From assembly GCF_904846055.1 (NCBI RefSeq), contig NZ_CAJGYV010000001.1, positions 744,001 to 808,000 on the forward strand: a stretch of DNA of 64,000 bases, written 5' to 3'. The notes below the pieces were generated by a model, which was not told the origin of the DNA, searched no databases, and saw only the letters and a program-made list of their open reading frames with translations. This DNA is from Psychrobacter ciconiae. GTDB taxonomy: Bacteria > Pseudomonadota > Gammaproteobacteria > Pseudomonadales > Moraxellaceae. This document shows, piece by piece, positions 9,340-17,939 of the stretch (the first letter of the stretch is position 1; each line of letters opens with the position of its first letter). Both the position numbers and the translations under genes were made by a program.

Positions 9340-9669
9340 ATGATTGAACCCGCCCAAGCTCCGGTCGCCTGCGCTTTAAATGACGCGCTAAAAGCGTTAT
9401 CGCCGACTCATATAGACATTGTCAACGAATCGATGAACCATGCCGGTTATTTTGACGGCAAAGAAAGCCATTTTAAATTGACCATCGTGAGCCCCGACTT
9501 TGCCAATAAGCGTTTGGTGGCACGTCATCAACTGGTTTACGCGGCAGCCGCTCCCCTATTGACCACTCAAGGCGGCAATATCCACGCGCTTGCCATCCAC
9601 GCGTTTAGCCCTGATGAGTGGCAAAACCAAGACATCCCAAGCCCCAACTGCGCCGGAAAAAACGTCTAA
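9340..9669 (+). CDS. BolA-family protein
   Basis: 109 residues. The BolA core is NESMNHAG, then SHFKLTIVSPDF, RLVARHQLVY and the C-terminal IHALAIHAFSPDEW. BolA/IbaG proteins pair with monothiol glutaredoxins and take part in iron-sulfur handling and stress-linked morphology. The conserved His in SHFK and the Cys in SPNC near the C terminus are potential cluster ligands. It is followed 17 bp later by a SirB2-family gene in the same direction, probably one transcript. Confidence 0.88.
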   Translation: MIEPAQAPVACALNDALKALSPTHIDIVNESMNHAGYFDGKESHFKLTIVSPDFANKRLVARHQLVYAAAAPLLTTQGGNIHALAIHAFSPDEWQNQDIPSPNCAGKNV

Positions 9670-9686
9670 TTGCTTAAGGATTTTTA

Positions 9687-10046
9687 ATGAAACATCTTCA
9701 TATGCTGCTTGCCGTGGTGGTGATTGCGCTATTTATTTATCAAAGCTTTTTGGTGCTTAGCAAAACATCACGAGCCGCCCGCTCAGTCAAAATCGCCAAC
9801 CATATCGTTTACGCGCTGATTTTAGTAAGTGGTGGCGTGCTGCTCATTCAGTTGTTAAGTGCTCAAGCGCCCATCCAATGGGTGATTGCCAAACTCGCGC
9901 TATTTATCGCTGCCATTAGCGCAAGCTTAAAAGCATTTAAACCGACCGCAACCATCTCACAAAGCCGAGCAGGGATTTTTATTGCGGCGGTGGCTTACGT
10001 TGGTATTGTGATTTTGGCAGTGATCAAGCCTGCAAACTTATTCTAA
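9687..10046 (+). CDS. SirB2-family membrane protein
   Basis: 119 residues with four hydrophobic segments. The N-terminal KHLHMLLAVVVIALFIYQ and the second segment IANHIVYALILVSGGVLL match the SirB2 family. These are small inner-membrane proteins first noticed as regulators of invasion genes in Salmonella; their biochemical role is unknown. Gene order BolA then SirB2 suggests co-transcription. Confident on the family. Confidence 0.8.
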   Translation: MKHLHMLLAVVVIALFIYQSFLVLSKTSRAARSVKIANHIVYALILVSGGVLLIQLLSAQAPIQWVIAKLALFIAAISASLKAFKPTATISQSRAGIFIAAVAYVGIVILAVIKPANLF

Positions 10047-10178
10047 CTGACCGTTTTTAACGGCGAAAAGCGCTATCTTAACTTTAGTAATTCTTTTAAA
10101 ATATCAATAAGTTAATTATCAAATTTATTAAATAAGCGAATCTCAAAACGACTCTTATTCAAACAATAAGGATAAGTT

Positions 10179-10583
10179 ATGAAAATAATTACGCCAGTAG
10201 CAGCGATGCTTGCGGCAGTTTCAGCACTTACTTTAGCCGGCTGCGCCAGTACCGGAAACATCACGCCGCAATACATTCCGCCAAGCAACTATCAAAATTA
10301 TGATTGTAACGGCTTAAATCAAGAATTTATCCGCGTGAATCGCTACATTGAGGCGACCCAAAAGCAGCAATCGGGGTTTTCAACCTCAGGCGTTGGTGTT
10401 GGCGTGTCAGCAGGACGTTGGGGCATCTCGCCAAACATCACTTTTGGCGTTGGTCGTAATAACAACAATCAAGGTCGCGACGCCAAGCTGTCGCGGCTGT
10501 TTGGTGAGCGCGATGCCATCGTCCAAAACGCGCGGATGAAGCGTTGCAGCTTTGCCAATGGCATCAAAATTTATGGCGAATAG
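10179..10583 (+). CDS. Small hypothetical lipoprotein
   Basis: 134 residues. The signal peptide ends in ALTLAGC, a good lipobox. The mature part has a Tyr/Asn-rich segment, a Gly-rich middle (GVGVGVSAGRWG) and a C-terminal region with one further Cys. The family is unknown to me. The ATG follows AAGGATAAGTT. The Gly-rich central segment resembles low-complexity linkers of outer-membrane lipoproteins. It is convergent with trxC, with only 10 bp between the stop codons and no obvious terminator. Confidence 0.7.
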   Translation: MKIITPVAAMLAAVSALTLAGCASTGNITPQYIPPSNYQNYDCNGLNQEFIRVNRYIEATQKQQSGFSTSGVGVGVSAGRWGISPNITFGVGRNNNNQGRDAKLSRLFGERDAIVQNARMKRCSFANGIKIYGE

Positions 10584-10593
10584 CGAGGCTGAT

Positions 10594-11037
10594 TTAGCTT
10601 TGGTTTAAGCTTTGCACCCATTGGACGATTTGGGCAGCAGGAAGCGCACCTGATTGCCGCGCGACCTCCTTGCTATTTTTGAAAGCCACCATCGTCGGCA
10701 AGCTGCGAATGTTAAAAGGCATCGCGGCTTGTTCAAACTTATCCGTTTGCAATTTGGCAAAGACCACTTGCGGCAATTGACTGGCAGCGTTTTTAAATTG
10801 CGGCGCCATCATCAGGCACGGTTGACACCAACTTGCCCAAAAGTCGATAATGGTCAACACTTCATTTTTTAAAACAACCTTTTGAACGCTTTGTCCTGAC
10901 AGCTCATGAACCGTGCCATCAAGCAAAGTGGCATGACATTTTCCGCAGTTTGGATGAGCACTCAACTTGTCATTAGGAATGCGGTTGGTACTATAGCAGT
11001 GGTTACAAACTAAATGGTAGCTTGATATGGTCATCAT
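10594..11037 (-). CDS. trxC: Thioredoxin 2 (TrxC) with unusual WCQPC active site
   Basis: 147 residues. The N-terminal zinc module has CNHC and CGKC, as in TrxC. The thioredoxin fold carries WASWCQPC where the usual active site is WCGPC, and it has the cis-Pro loop RSLPTMV. The Gly-to-Gln change between the redox cysteines is expected to shift redox potential or specificity (inference). It reduces protein disulfides and possibly persulfides in the cytoplasm. It lies downstream of the persulfide dioxygenase gene on the same strand. Two tandem ATGs are possible; the second (11034) has better spacing to AAGGAA. Confidence 0.9.
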   Translation of the reverse strand: MMTISSYHLVCNHCYSTNRIPNDKLSAHPNCGKCHATLLDGTVHELSGQSVQKVVLKNEVLTIIDFWASWCQPCLMMAPQFKNAASQLPQVVFAKLQTDKFEQAAMPFNIRSLPTMVAFKNSKEVARQSGALPAAQIVQWVQSLNQS

Positions 11038-11208
11038 TATTTCCTTAACTTATCTATTGTTATTTTAGATTTTGTGATAATGTTAATCGTTTTTAGCATT
11101 AAGATTTGTCATCATCCGCGATAAAATATGCTTATTGATTATATCAAATTTAAACTTTAGTCTATCAATAAATAAAATTTTCGGTTATAGTGATTTGGCT
11201 AGATTAGT

Positions 11209-11224
11209 TTATCTTAAGATAAAG
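11209..11224. promoter_or_regulatory. 16-bp perfect palindrome upstream of trxC
   Basis: TTTATCTTAAGATAAA is identical to its reverse complement and has no loop, so it looks like a dimer-binding operator rather than a terminator. It lies about 170 bp upstream of trxC and 48 bp past the stop of the persulfide dioxygenase gene. Confidence 0.4.
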
Positions 11225-11272
11225 TTAAATGATAAGCAGTTTACAAATTATGGTAAGCTGTATCACGAACGG

Positions 11273-12160
11273 TTAACTGTTTTTGCCAAAAGCGTTGAGC
11301 GGTAGTTTTAAGTAACGAATGCCGTTTTCTTCAGGATTAGGTAAGTTTCCGGCAGCAATATTAACTTGGACTGACGGGATAATCAGTTGCGGCATATCTA
11401 GTGTCCGGTCGCGAGCTTCACGCATCTCGACAAACTGCTGCTTGGTCACGCCCTGTTTTACATGAATGTTGTGTTGTTTTTGCTCGCTAACACTTGATGT
11501 TGGACAAGCTGGGCGGTCGTTAGGTGGATAATCGTGACACAAGTACAGCGTTGTATCCTCTGGCAGTGACAATAACTTTTGAATGGAGTCAAACAAGGTG
11601 GCTGCATCGCCGCCTGGAAAGTCGCAACGTGCGGTGCCGACGTCAGGCGCAAACAAAGTATCACCAACAAAAGCGACTTGTTTATGATTGTCAGTTGCTA
11701 AGTAAGCTAAGTCTGCCGGTGTATGACCCGGCACTGCCATGGCGTTAATGGTAATATTGCCCAAAGTTAGCGTGTCGCCATCTTCAAGCAACACATCAAA
11801 TTGACTGGCGTCTGTGCGAAAACTTGTATCTAAGTTATAAATCTGCTTAAATATTTTTTGTACTTGTGTGATTTGCTTACCAATGACGATTTTGCCGCCA
11901 AGGCTTTGTTTTAAATAGCTTGCTCCTGACAAATGATCGGCATGAGCGTGCGTTTCCATAATAAACTCAAGCTGAAGGTTTTTTGCCCCAATCATTGCAA
12001 TGATTTGATCGATACTTTGAGTCCCCGTGCTGCCTGAATTGGCATTAAAGTCCAAAACAGGATCGATAACTGCACAGACTTGTTTACCGCCATCAGGATC
12101 TGCCACCAATAAATGCGAAAAAGTCTTACTATCTTGATGCAAAAATGAATGAACAATCAC
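11273..12160 (-). CDS. MBL-fold persulfide dioxygenase (ETHE1/Blh-type)
   Basis: About 295 residues. The metallo-beta-lactamase motif THAHADH (His71, His73, Asp75, His76 from the chosen start), GHTPADLAY, VGDTLFAPDVG and LCHDYPP identify the ETHE1/Blh type, a mononuclear iron dioxygenase that oxidises glutathione persulfide to sulfite. I chose the GTG at 12160 because GGAGG lies five bases upstream; a TTG at 12172 overlaps that site. It is divergent from a BigR/SqrR-type repressor gene, the classic arrangement for sulfide-induced expression. In Xylella and Agrobacterium the DUF442 domain is fused to this enzyme; here it is encoded separately at 15.0-15.8 kb. Confidence 0.88.
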   Translation of the reverse strand: MIVHSFLHQDSKTFSHLLVADPDGGKQVCAVIDPVLDFNANSGSTGTQSIDQIIAMIGAKNLQLEFIMETHAHADHLSGASYLKQSLGGKIVIGKQITQVQKIFKQIYNLDTSFRTDASQFDVLLEDGDTLTLGNITINAMAVPGHTPADLAYLATDNHKQVAFVGDTLFAPDVGTARCDFPGGDAATLFDSIQKLLSLPEDTTLYLCHDYPPNDRPACPTSSVSEQKQHNIHVKQGVTKQQFVEMREARDRTLDMPQLIIPSVQVNIAAGNLPNPEENGIRYLKLPLNAFGKNS

Positions 12161-12293
12161 GACAACCTCCAAGCTTTGACTTTGAAAACCCTTTATTTAG
12201 GCAATTTTTAACGAGCAGTTAACGATTTGCCACTTTATAATAAGCAGTTACAGCACTTTTTTAATATACCACATCCTACATTAAATTTTTTAT

Positions 12294-12303
12294 ATTATAT
12301 AAT
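12294..12303. promoter_or_regulatory. AT-rich palindrome, possible BigR-like operator
   Basis: ATTATATAAT is a perfect palindrome inside the 258-bp, very AT-rich divergent region between the persulfide dioxygenase and the ArsR-family regulator. BigR is known to bind AT-rich inverted repeats in such positions. The assignment is inference, and other AT-rich near-palindromes lie around it. Confidence 0.3.
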
Positions 12304-12418
12304 TTTATTAATTATAAAGATAAAATTACCACCCACTTTTTAATTGTTTAATAAAGCTGTTAACTTCAACCCTTAAGGCAATCACGACGGTCGCCTTTTT
12401 ATTAACACGGATTGTTTT

Positions 12419-12943
12419 ATGATACTTCACTCTTCTTCTATGGCTAAACCGGTCTTAAACTTTCAAGCTAAGGAGTCAGTCTTGAAACCTTCGCTATCCG
12501 TCAATATTCAAGAGCTTTCAGGAGCTCAGCCAAGTCAGGTTACGATGACACAAAAAGCGGCAAACGGTGATGAGATGTCAGAGCAAAGCAATGCCAACCC
12601 CCAAGCTGGCAAATTAGTGGCAAGCGATTTGGCAAGCCAAATGCAGGCGTCAGCTACCAAAGCCAGTCAGCTGCTAAAATCGCTGTCACATCCTGACCGC
12701 TTGCTGCTTTTATGCCAGCTCACGCAAGGTGAATACTGCGTGGGTGAGCTTGAAAGTCTGGTGGGCGTGGGTCAGCCAAGCTTGTCACAGCAGCTTGGTA
12801 TTTTACGCAAAGACAAGCTTGTCACCACGCGCCGTGAGGGCAAGCAGATTTACTATAGCATTGCCAGCGATGATGCTTTGGCAGTTTTACAGCTGCTTTA
12901 TGAGCGTTTTTGCGGATCAAAAGGTGCTTTGGCAGACTCGTAA
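12419..12943 (+). CDS. BigR/SqrR-type ArsR-family persulfide-sensing repressor
   Basis: 174 residues. A winged-helix ArsR domain occupies about residues 80-165: LLKSLSHPDRLLLLCQL, GEYCVGELE, GQPSLSQQLGILRK and REGKQIYYSI. Cys99 (LLCQL) and Cys165 (RFCG) are 66 residues apart, exactly the spacing of the sensing pair in BigR (42/108) and SqrR (41/107). Persulfides oxidise this pair and release the operator. The N-terminal 75 residues are polar and Gln/Ser/Lys-rich, longer than in characterised members. Downstream ATGs (12545, 12575, 12641) would remove much of this extension, and none of the starts has a strong ribosome-binding site. Confidence 0.85.
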   Translation: MILHSSSMAKPVLNFQAKESVLKPSLSVNIQELSGAQPSQVTMTQKAANGDEMSEQSNANPQAGKLVASDLASQMQASATKASQLLKSLSHPDRLLLLCQLTQGEYCVGELESLVGVGQPSLSQQLGILRKDKLVTTRREGKQIYYSIASDDALAVLQLLYERFCGSKGALADS

Positions 12944-13077
12944 GCGCTTAATATAAACGCTTGGCATCAGCATTTAATCATTTAATAATCACTGCCGCTT
13001 TTAAGTCAAAGTAACCCTCAAGTTTTAATTTGGTCACAATAGCCGTAAGCTTTAAAACGTGGCGGCTGTCAAGATTG

Positions 13078-13086
13078 TGCTAAAAT
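13078..13086 (+). promoter_or_regulatory. Extended -10 promoter for the SulP gene
   Basis: TGC followed by TAAAAT at 13081-13086, 31 bp before the start codon of the SulP transporter gene. No clear -35. Confidence 0.45.
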
Positions 13087-13117
13087 TGGGATTCACTTAA
13101 TGACTTAAAAGACGGCT

Positions 13118-14839
13118 ATGAGCTTTTCTGCTGCGCGACTTATTCCAGATTGGCTGACAAAGTATCCGCTTAAAAACTTGCCAACTGATTTGGTGGCGGG
13201 GCTTGTGGTCGGTTTTGTGGTGGTTCCGCAAAGCCTAGGGTATGCTGTGCTTGCAGGACTTCCGGCAGAATATGGCTTATATTCCGCCATTGTTCCGGTG
13301 CTGGTTTATGCTTGGCTTGGCTCGAGCAGTGTTCAAGCTATAGGTCCTGTTGCCATTACTGCGATTATGACTGCAAGCAGCCTTCATGGTTATGCTGATA
13401 AAGGCGCGGCGCAATACGCGCTGATGGCAAGTTTGCTGGCGCTGATGGTGGGTGTGTTTTTGTTCGCTGCAGGACGGCTCAAGCTTGGCTGGATCATGCA
13501 GTTTATCAGCCGCGGCGTGTCAGCTGGATTTGTCAGCGGCGCGGCGGTGCTGATTTTTATCAGTCAGCTAAAGTACATCACCGCCATTCCGGTCAGTGGC
13601 AATAACATTATTGGCTATTTGGCAAGTCTTGAGCGCAACCTTTCGCATTGGCATCCGCTAACACTACTCCTTGGGGTGACCATGCTTGGGCTGATGATTG
13701 CCAATCGCTATGGCAGTCCGTGGGTCTGGCAATCGTGGCTGCCTAAGTCCAAAGCCATTTGGGCGGAGCGTTTATTTCCCTTAGCCCTTCTCATCATTGC
13801 CATTGCCTTAAGCCTCACTTTTCACTGGCAGGATAAAGGGGTTGCCACCATCGGTGCCATTCCGCAAGGCTTGCCAAAACTTACCTTACCTTATCTGCCA
13901 AACTTTCACGAAATCCTTAATTTGCTTCCGACCGCCGGATTGATGGCGCTGATTGCCTTTGTGTCTAGCAGCTCTGTTGCCAGTACCTACGCCAGACTTC
14001 GCGGTGAGGTTTTCGATGCCAACAAAGAGCTGACGGGGCTGGGTCTTGCCAACATGAGCGGCGCTTTTTTTCAAAGCTTTGCTGTGGCAGGCGGTTTTTC
14101 GCGAACCGCCATCAACGTCGATTCGGGAGCAAAATCGCCCATTGCTAGCGTCATGACCGTGGTTATTATGGTGCTTGCGCTTGTTTTATTTAGCAATACT
14201 TTAGCCCCGCTGCCCTATGCGCTGCTTGGGGCGACGATTATGGCATCCATTATTGGGCTGATCGATTTTAAAACCCTTCAGGCAGCTTGGCAGCGCGACC
14301 GCTTAGATGCTGCCAGCTTTTTGGCGGCGTTTTTTGGGGTGTTGATATTAGGATTAAATTCTGGGCTGATTATTGGTCTGATGGTCTCGTTTGCCAGTTT
14401 GATTTGGCAGTCGAGCAAGCCGCATGTCGCGGTAGTCGGTCAACTTGCCGGAACGAGCCACTTTCGCAATATCAACCGTCATGACGTCATCACCTTTACC
14501 AATTTGCTGCTGCTGCGAATTGATGAAAGCTTATTTTTTGGCAACAGCGAAGCGGTTCATAAGTGGGTGATTCAGACCAGCCGCCGCTACCCTGAGGCTT
14601 GTGAGGTTGTGCTGATTATGACGGCGGTCAATCATATTGATTTGACGGCTCAAGAGATGCTCACCACTTTAAATCAAGAACTGCTTGCCAATCAAAAACG
14701 GCTGCATTTTAGCTTTATTAAAGGTCCTATTATGGACAATATTCATGACACGCCGCTCATTACAGACTTGTCCGGCTCAGTATTTATGAGCACGATGGAA
14801 GCCGTCGAGACTTTGCAACACCCAAAACCGTCTACTTAA
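13118..14839 (+). CDS. SulP-family anion transporter with STAS domain
   Basis: 573 residues. The N-terminal transport domain shows the SulP signature (VGFVVVPQSLGYAVLAGLPA, EYGLYSAIVPVLVYA, SSSVQAIGPVAITAIM) and about 12 hydrophobic segments. A C-terminal STAS domain begins near residue 450 (LLLLRIDESLFFGN) and contains VLIMTAVNHIDLTA. SulP proteins move sulfate, bicarbonate or related anions. Between the BigR-like regulator and the two DUF442 sulfurtransferase genes, a role in moving sulfite, sulfate or thiosulfate formed by persulfide oxidation is likely but is inference. No TauE or YeeE/YedE transporter, the usual partner in such loci, is present in the window. Confidence 0.88.
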   Translation: MSFSAARLIPDWLTKYPLKNLPTDLVAGLVVGFVVVPQSLGYAVLAGLPAEYGLYSAIVPVLVYAWLGSSSVQAIGPVAITAIMTASSLHGYADKGAAQYALMASLLALMVGVFLFAAGRLKLGWIMQFISRGVSAGFVSGAAVLIFISQLKYITAIPVSGNNIIGYLASLERNLSHWHPLTLLLGVTMLGLMIANRYGSPWVWQSWLPKSKAIWAERLFPLALLIIAIALSLTFHWQDKGVATIGAIPQGLPKLTLPYLPNFHEILNLLPTAGLMALIAFVSSSSVASTYARLRGEVFDANKELTGLGLANMSGAFFQSFAVAGGFSRTAINVDSGAKSPIASVMTVVIMVLALVLFSNTLAPLPYALLGATIMASIIGLIDFKTLQAAWQRDRLDAASFLAAFFGVLILGLNSGLIIGLMVSFASLIWQSSKPHVAVVGQLAGTSHFRNINRHDVITFTNLLLLRIDESLFFGNSEAVHKWVIQTSRRYPEACEVVLIMTAVNHIDLTAQEMLTTLNQELLANQKRLHFSFIKGPIMDNIHDTPLITDLSGSVFMSTMEAVETLQHPKPST

Positions 14840-15027
14840 AATATGCTTTTAAACCTATAAAAGCAGCTCCGTCTTTTATGCCAAATTCGACGCTTGAGTT
14901 ATAATATTATTCCAATAACTCCTAAGCATTATTTTCATTTTTCCTTATAATAAGAATTATCCCAACGTTATTTCCTTTTTTGACTATCTGATTTTACCTT
15001 TTTGATCTAAAACTATGGCGGCGACTC

Positions 15028-15357
15028 ATGATTTCAGAAAACTTGACCATTTATAAGCAAATTTATCCCAATCAATGTCAAAAGATTGCCACGCTTGGCT
15101 ACCGCTCGGTGATTAATATTCGCCCTGATTTTGAGATGGAAGCTCAGCCCTCAAGCGCTGATTTGGCAGCAGCCACCAAAGACGCTGATTTGGAATACTG
15201 TTACTTGCCGTTTGACGAGGAGCGTTTGAGCCTGACGACCATTCAAAAATTTGCTGAATTTTATAACCGTTGCTCAAAGCCTGTGATGCTATTTTGCGGT
15301 TCAGGAACGCGGGCGAAACTGCTTTATCAAAGCGCTTTGATGCAAGGTTTGTTATAA
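15028..15357 (+). CDS. DUF442 rhodanese-like sulfurtransferase (copy 1)
   Basis: 109 residues of the TIGR01244/DUF442 type, the phosphatase-like fold that forms the N-terminal half of Blh proteins. It contains LGYRSVINIRPDFE, AQPSSADLAAAT and the active-site loop CGSGTRA (Cys near residue 90). The loop spacing Cys-x4-Arg is rhodanese-like, so it probably carries a persulfide on that Cys. It pairs with the persulfide dioxygenase encoded leftwards and with a second copy 81 bp downstream. No strong ribosome-binding site is seen before the ATG. Confidence 0.82.
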   Translation: MISENLTIYKQIYPNQCQKIATLGYRSVINIRPDFEMEAQPSSADLAAATKDADLEYCYLPFDEERLSLTTIQKFAEFYNRCSKPVMLFCGSGTRAKLLYQSALMQGLL

Positions 15358-15437
15358 CTTGCTCACAAAACTGCCCTATTTAATTTAGAATCGACTATTA
15401 TGATAAGTATTTTCCGCTGATTTAAATTGGAGTAATC

Positions 15438-15770
15438 ATGAGTCATAACGTCACCATTACCGGTCAAATTACCCCTGAGCAAGTGCCGATGCTGGCTGAA
15501 AACGGCATCAAAACCATCATCAATAATCGCCCTGACGGTGAAGAAGCCGGTCAGCCAACGAGCGCTGAAATTGAAAAAGCGGCAACGCAGGCAGGGCTTG
15601 CCTATAAAGAAATCTCGTTTTCAGGAAATGGCTTAACCCAGCAGCACGTTGAGGACTTCGCCGACTATTTTAATCAAGCCGAACAGCCGGTGCTTATTTT
15701 TTGCCGAACCGGAAATCGCTCCACAGGCATTTATGAAGTGGCAAAACAAATGGATTTGCTTGATGATTAA
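15438..15770 (+). CDS. DUF442 rhodanese-like sulfurtransferase (copy 2)
   Basis: 110 residues, homologous to the preceding gene: NGIKTIINNRPDGEE, GQPTSAEIEKAA, and the active-site loop CRTGNRS, closer to the common CRSGTRS of this family. The two copies are clearly diverged, sharing the QPxSAxx segment and loop geometry but little else, so the duplication is old. The ATG is preceded by TTGGAGTAATC. It is the last gene before a strong terminator, so the SulP-DUF442-DUF442 set may be one unit. Confidence 0.85.
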   Translation: MSHNVTITGQITPEQVPMLAENGIKTIINNRPDGEEAGQPTSAEIEKAATQAGLAYKEISFSGNGLTQQHVEDFADYFNQAEQPVLIFCRTGNRSTGIYEVAKQMDLLDD

Positions 15771-15807
15771 ACTTATTTAAAAAAGCCGACTAGAAAACTA
15801 AGTATAA

Positions 15808-15839
15808 AAAAATCCCGAAACCTTGGCTTCGGGATTTTT
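15808..15839. terminator. Bidirectional terminator between DUF442 copy 2 and ahpF
   Basis: AAAAATCCCGAA and TTCGGGATTTTT form a perfect 12-bp stem around an eight-base loop. A-tract and T-tract on opposite sides allow use by both convergent genes. Confidence 0.9.
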
Positions 15840-15869
15840 GATAATAGGCTTACTCAAGCCATTAAATCA

Positions 15870-17444
15870 TTACTGCATCACCAAATATTCAAACGCTGAC
15901 AATGCCGCTTTACTGCCCTCACCCATAGCAATGTTAATTTGCTTAAAGGGCACAGTGGTGACATCGCCACAAGCAAAGATGCCCGCGCGGTCAGTTCGGC
16001 AGCGCTCATCGATTTCAATTTCACCAAAGCGGTTTAAATCGATAAAGCCTTTAACAAATTCCGTATTTGGAACCAAACCAATTTGCACAAATACCGCTGC
16101 CAATTCCAATTCTTTCATCTCGCCCGTTTTGCGGTCTTGATAAACAATTGAGCTGACTTTACCATCAGTGGCTTTGATTTCTTGAGTTGCCGCACTGGTG
16201 ATGATGTCGATATTGGCTTTTTCGCGCGCCTTGTTAATTAAAACTTGGTCGGCTTTTAGCGTGTCGGCAAATTCAAACACGGTGACATGGTCAACGATGC
16301 CGGACAAGTCAAGCGCCGCTTCAATCCCTGAGTTACCGCCACCAATGACTGAGACTTTTTTACCTTTGAAAAAAGGTCCATCGCAGTGTGGGCAGTACGC
16401 CACGCCTTTGCCGATGTTTTCTTCCTCACCGACAACGCCAAGCTTGCGCCATTTTGCGCCCGTTGCCAAAATGATGCTGCGAGTGGCAAAGCTCTCACCG
16501 GTGTTTAGATGGATTCGGTAGTTTTCATCTTCAGTTTCGCTGATTTCTTTAACGCTCACGTGCTCTTTGATGGTGATGTTGTATTCGCGCAGATGGGTTT
16601 CAAAGTTGGCTGACAGCGCGTTGCCGGTCGTTAATGGTACAGAAATCAAGTTTTCAATGTCTTGAGTGTCTTTCACCTGACCACCGATTCGGTCAGCAAC
16701 CATGGTCACCTTTAAGCCTTTGCGAGCGGTATAAATCGCGGCGGCAACGCCTGCAGGACCTGCGCCAATGATGGTCACGTCTTGCTGCTCAAGCTCCTCA
16801 GCTTCCACATCACCCGATAGTAAGTCAGGGAATTGCTCTTGCAACTTTTCAAGCAGTTTTGCGGTGTCAATTTTACCATTAGCAAACGGTTTGCCATTTA
16901 AAAAGACCGCCGGAACGCCTTGAATGTTGTTGGCATCAACCAAGTCTTGAAACAACGCGCCATCAATCATCTCGTTGCTGATGCCATCGTTTAGCAAGGC
17001 AAATTGGTTGAGCGCTTGAACAACGTCAGGGCAGCTGTGGCAGGACAGCGACACAAAGGTCTGAAACTGCAGCGGCTGATTAAAGCGCTTCACCAGCTTT
17101 TGAATGCCCTCATCAAGCTTTAGCGTGTGACCGCCTGCCTGCAAAATCGCCAAAATCAGCGAGGTAAACTCATGACCGCCCGGAATACCGCTAAAGACAA
17201 TTCCGGTGTCTTGAAGCGCGCCATCAATGTTTGGGCGAATGCTAAAGCTGACCCCACTTGGCAAGCTGTTATCAGTGACGTTGGCGTCAAACTGGATTTT
17301 GTCGGTCGCTGTTGCAACTTGGGTTAAAAATTCAATCAGCTCACCACGTTTTTCGTGACTGCCTTCGCCAATCACAAAGCTTACTGGTCGGGTCATTTTT
17401 TCGCTGTAGCTGGTAATGGCATCAATTAAACCTTGGTCAATCAT
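15870..17444 (-). CDS. ahpF: Alkyl hydroperoxide reductase subunit F
   Basis: 524 residues, normal AhpF length. The N-terminal double-thioredoxin-like domain has the redox pair LSCHSCPD. The FAD domain begins at [20 protein letters not shown], and the second redox pair [11 protein letters not shown] is followed by the NADH site [17 protein letters not shown]. It is the NADH-dependent flavoprotein that recycles AhpC. It is not adjacent to ahpC: ydcH and an SDR gene lie between. An inverted repeat about 130 bp upstream may be its control site. The ATG follows AAGGATTTACT. Confidence 0.96.
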   Translation of the reverse strand: MIDQGLIDAITSYSEKMTRPVSFVIGEGSHEKRGELIEFLTQVATATDKIQFDANVTDNSLPSGVSFSIRPNIDGALQDTGIVFSGIPGGHEFTSLILAILQAGGHTLKLDEGIQKLVKRFNQPLQFQTFVSLSCHSCPDVVQALNQFALLNDGISNEMIDGALFQDLVDANNIQGVPAVFLNGKPFANGKIDTAKLLEKLQEQFPDLLSGDVEAEELEQQDVTIIGAGPAGVAAAIYTARKGLKVTMVADRIGGQVKDTQDIENLISVPLTTGNALSANFETHLREYNITIKEHVSVKEISETEDENYRIHLNTGESFATRSIILATGAKWRKLGVVGEEENIGKGVAYCPHCDGPFFKGKKVSVIGGGNSGIEAALDLSGIVDHVTVFEFADTLKADQVLINKAREKANIDIITSAATQEIKATDGKVSSIVYQDRKTGEMKELELAAVFVQIGLVPNTEFVKGFIDLNRFGEIEIDERCRTDRAGIFACGDVTTVPFKQINIAMGEGSKAALSAFEYLVMQ

Positions 17445-17939
17445 AGTAAATCCTTATTGTTATTACGGTTAGCAATTTTGTAAGTAAAAGTTATTCATAT
17501 TTCAGTAATTTAAGAAGCAAGCCTTTGATTTGACACTCAATTTTTGAGGCTTATTAAACCTTAACTTTGCTTTGATGTGACTATTATCAAAGGTTTTGAC
17601 CCTTTTTACCAGCTTAGAAACTCAATTGCTAGCATTAATAAAACAAATCATAAAAAGGTTATTGTCCTATAATCCTCAATCACATCTCGTTTTTGTGACC
17701 ATGTTTACGAATTCAGGCATAGAATTGCCTTTATTATTTCGCTACAATCAAAGGGCGGTGAAGCAAAAAATGGCATAAGTTAAGTGCTGATTTGACGACC
17801 GTTTTACCGCCAAAGTAACCATATAATTAACCAGATAACTATGAGTAATTACGATAAGGGTTAGCGAACGACAATTATTATTTATTCAATATAGGTAATA
17901 TTATCATCAAAAATTCATAACTGATAAAAGGATAATATA
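17445..17939. other. Long divergent intergenic region of ahpF and ydcH
   Basis: 495 bp, AT-rich. Apart from the inverted repeat at 17570-17592 and a small AGGCA/TGCCT hairpin near 17717-17732 I see no gene. A short open frame at 17596-17778 lacks a ribosome-binding site and has an unlikely composition. Confidence 0.5.
17570..17592. promoter_or_regulatory. Inverted repeat upstream of ahpF
   Basis: CTTTGAT and ATCAAAG are perfect 7-bp arms around nine bases, centred about 137 bp upstream of the ahpF start. Arms and spacing are compatible with a LysR-type dimer site, perhaps OxyR, but the ATAG/CTAT core is not obvious. Confidence 0.35.

Noticed and set aside
12375..12402. AAGGC/GCCTT hairpin followed by T-run just before the BigR-like gene
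   Set aside because: Only five paired bases, large loop, and in the wrong place for a terminator of any gene; could be chance.
17596..17778. Short open frame between ahpF and ydcH
   Set aside because: No ribosome-binding site, no family resemblance, and an unlikely residue composition.
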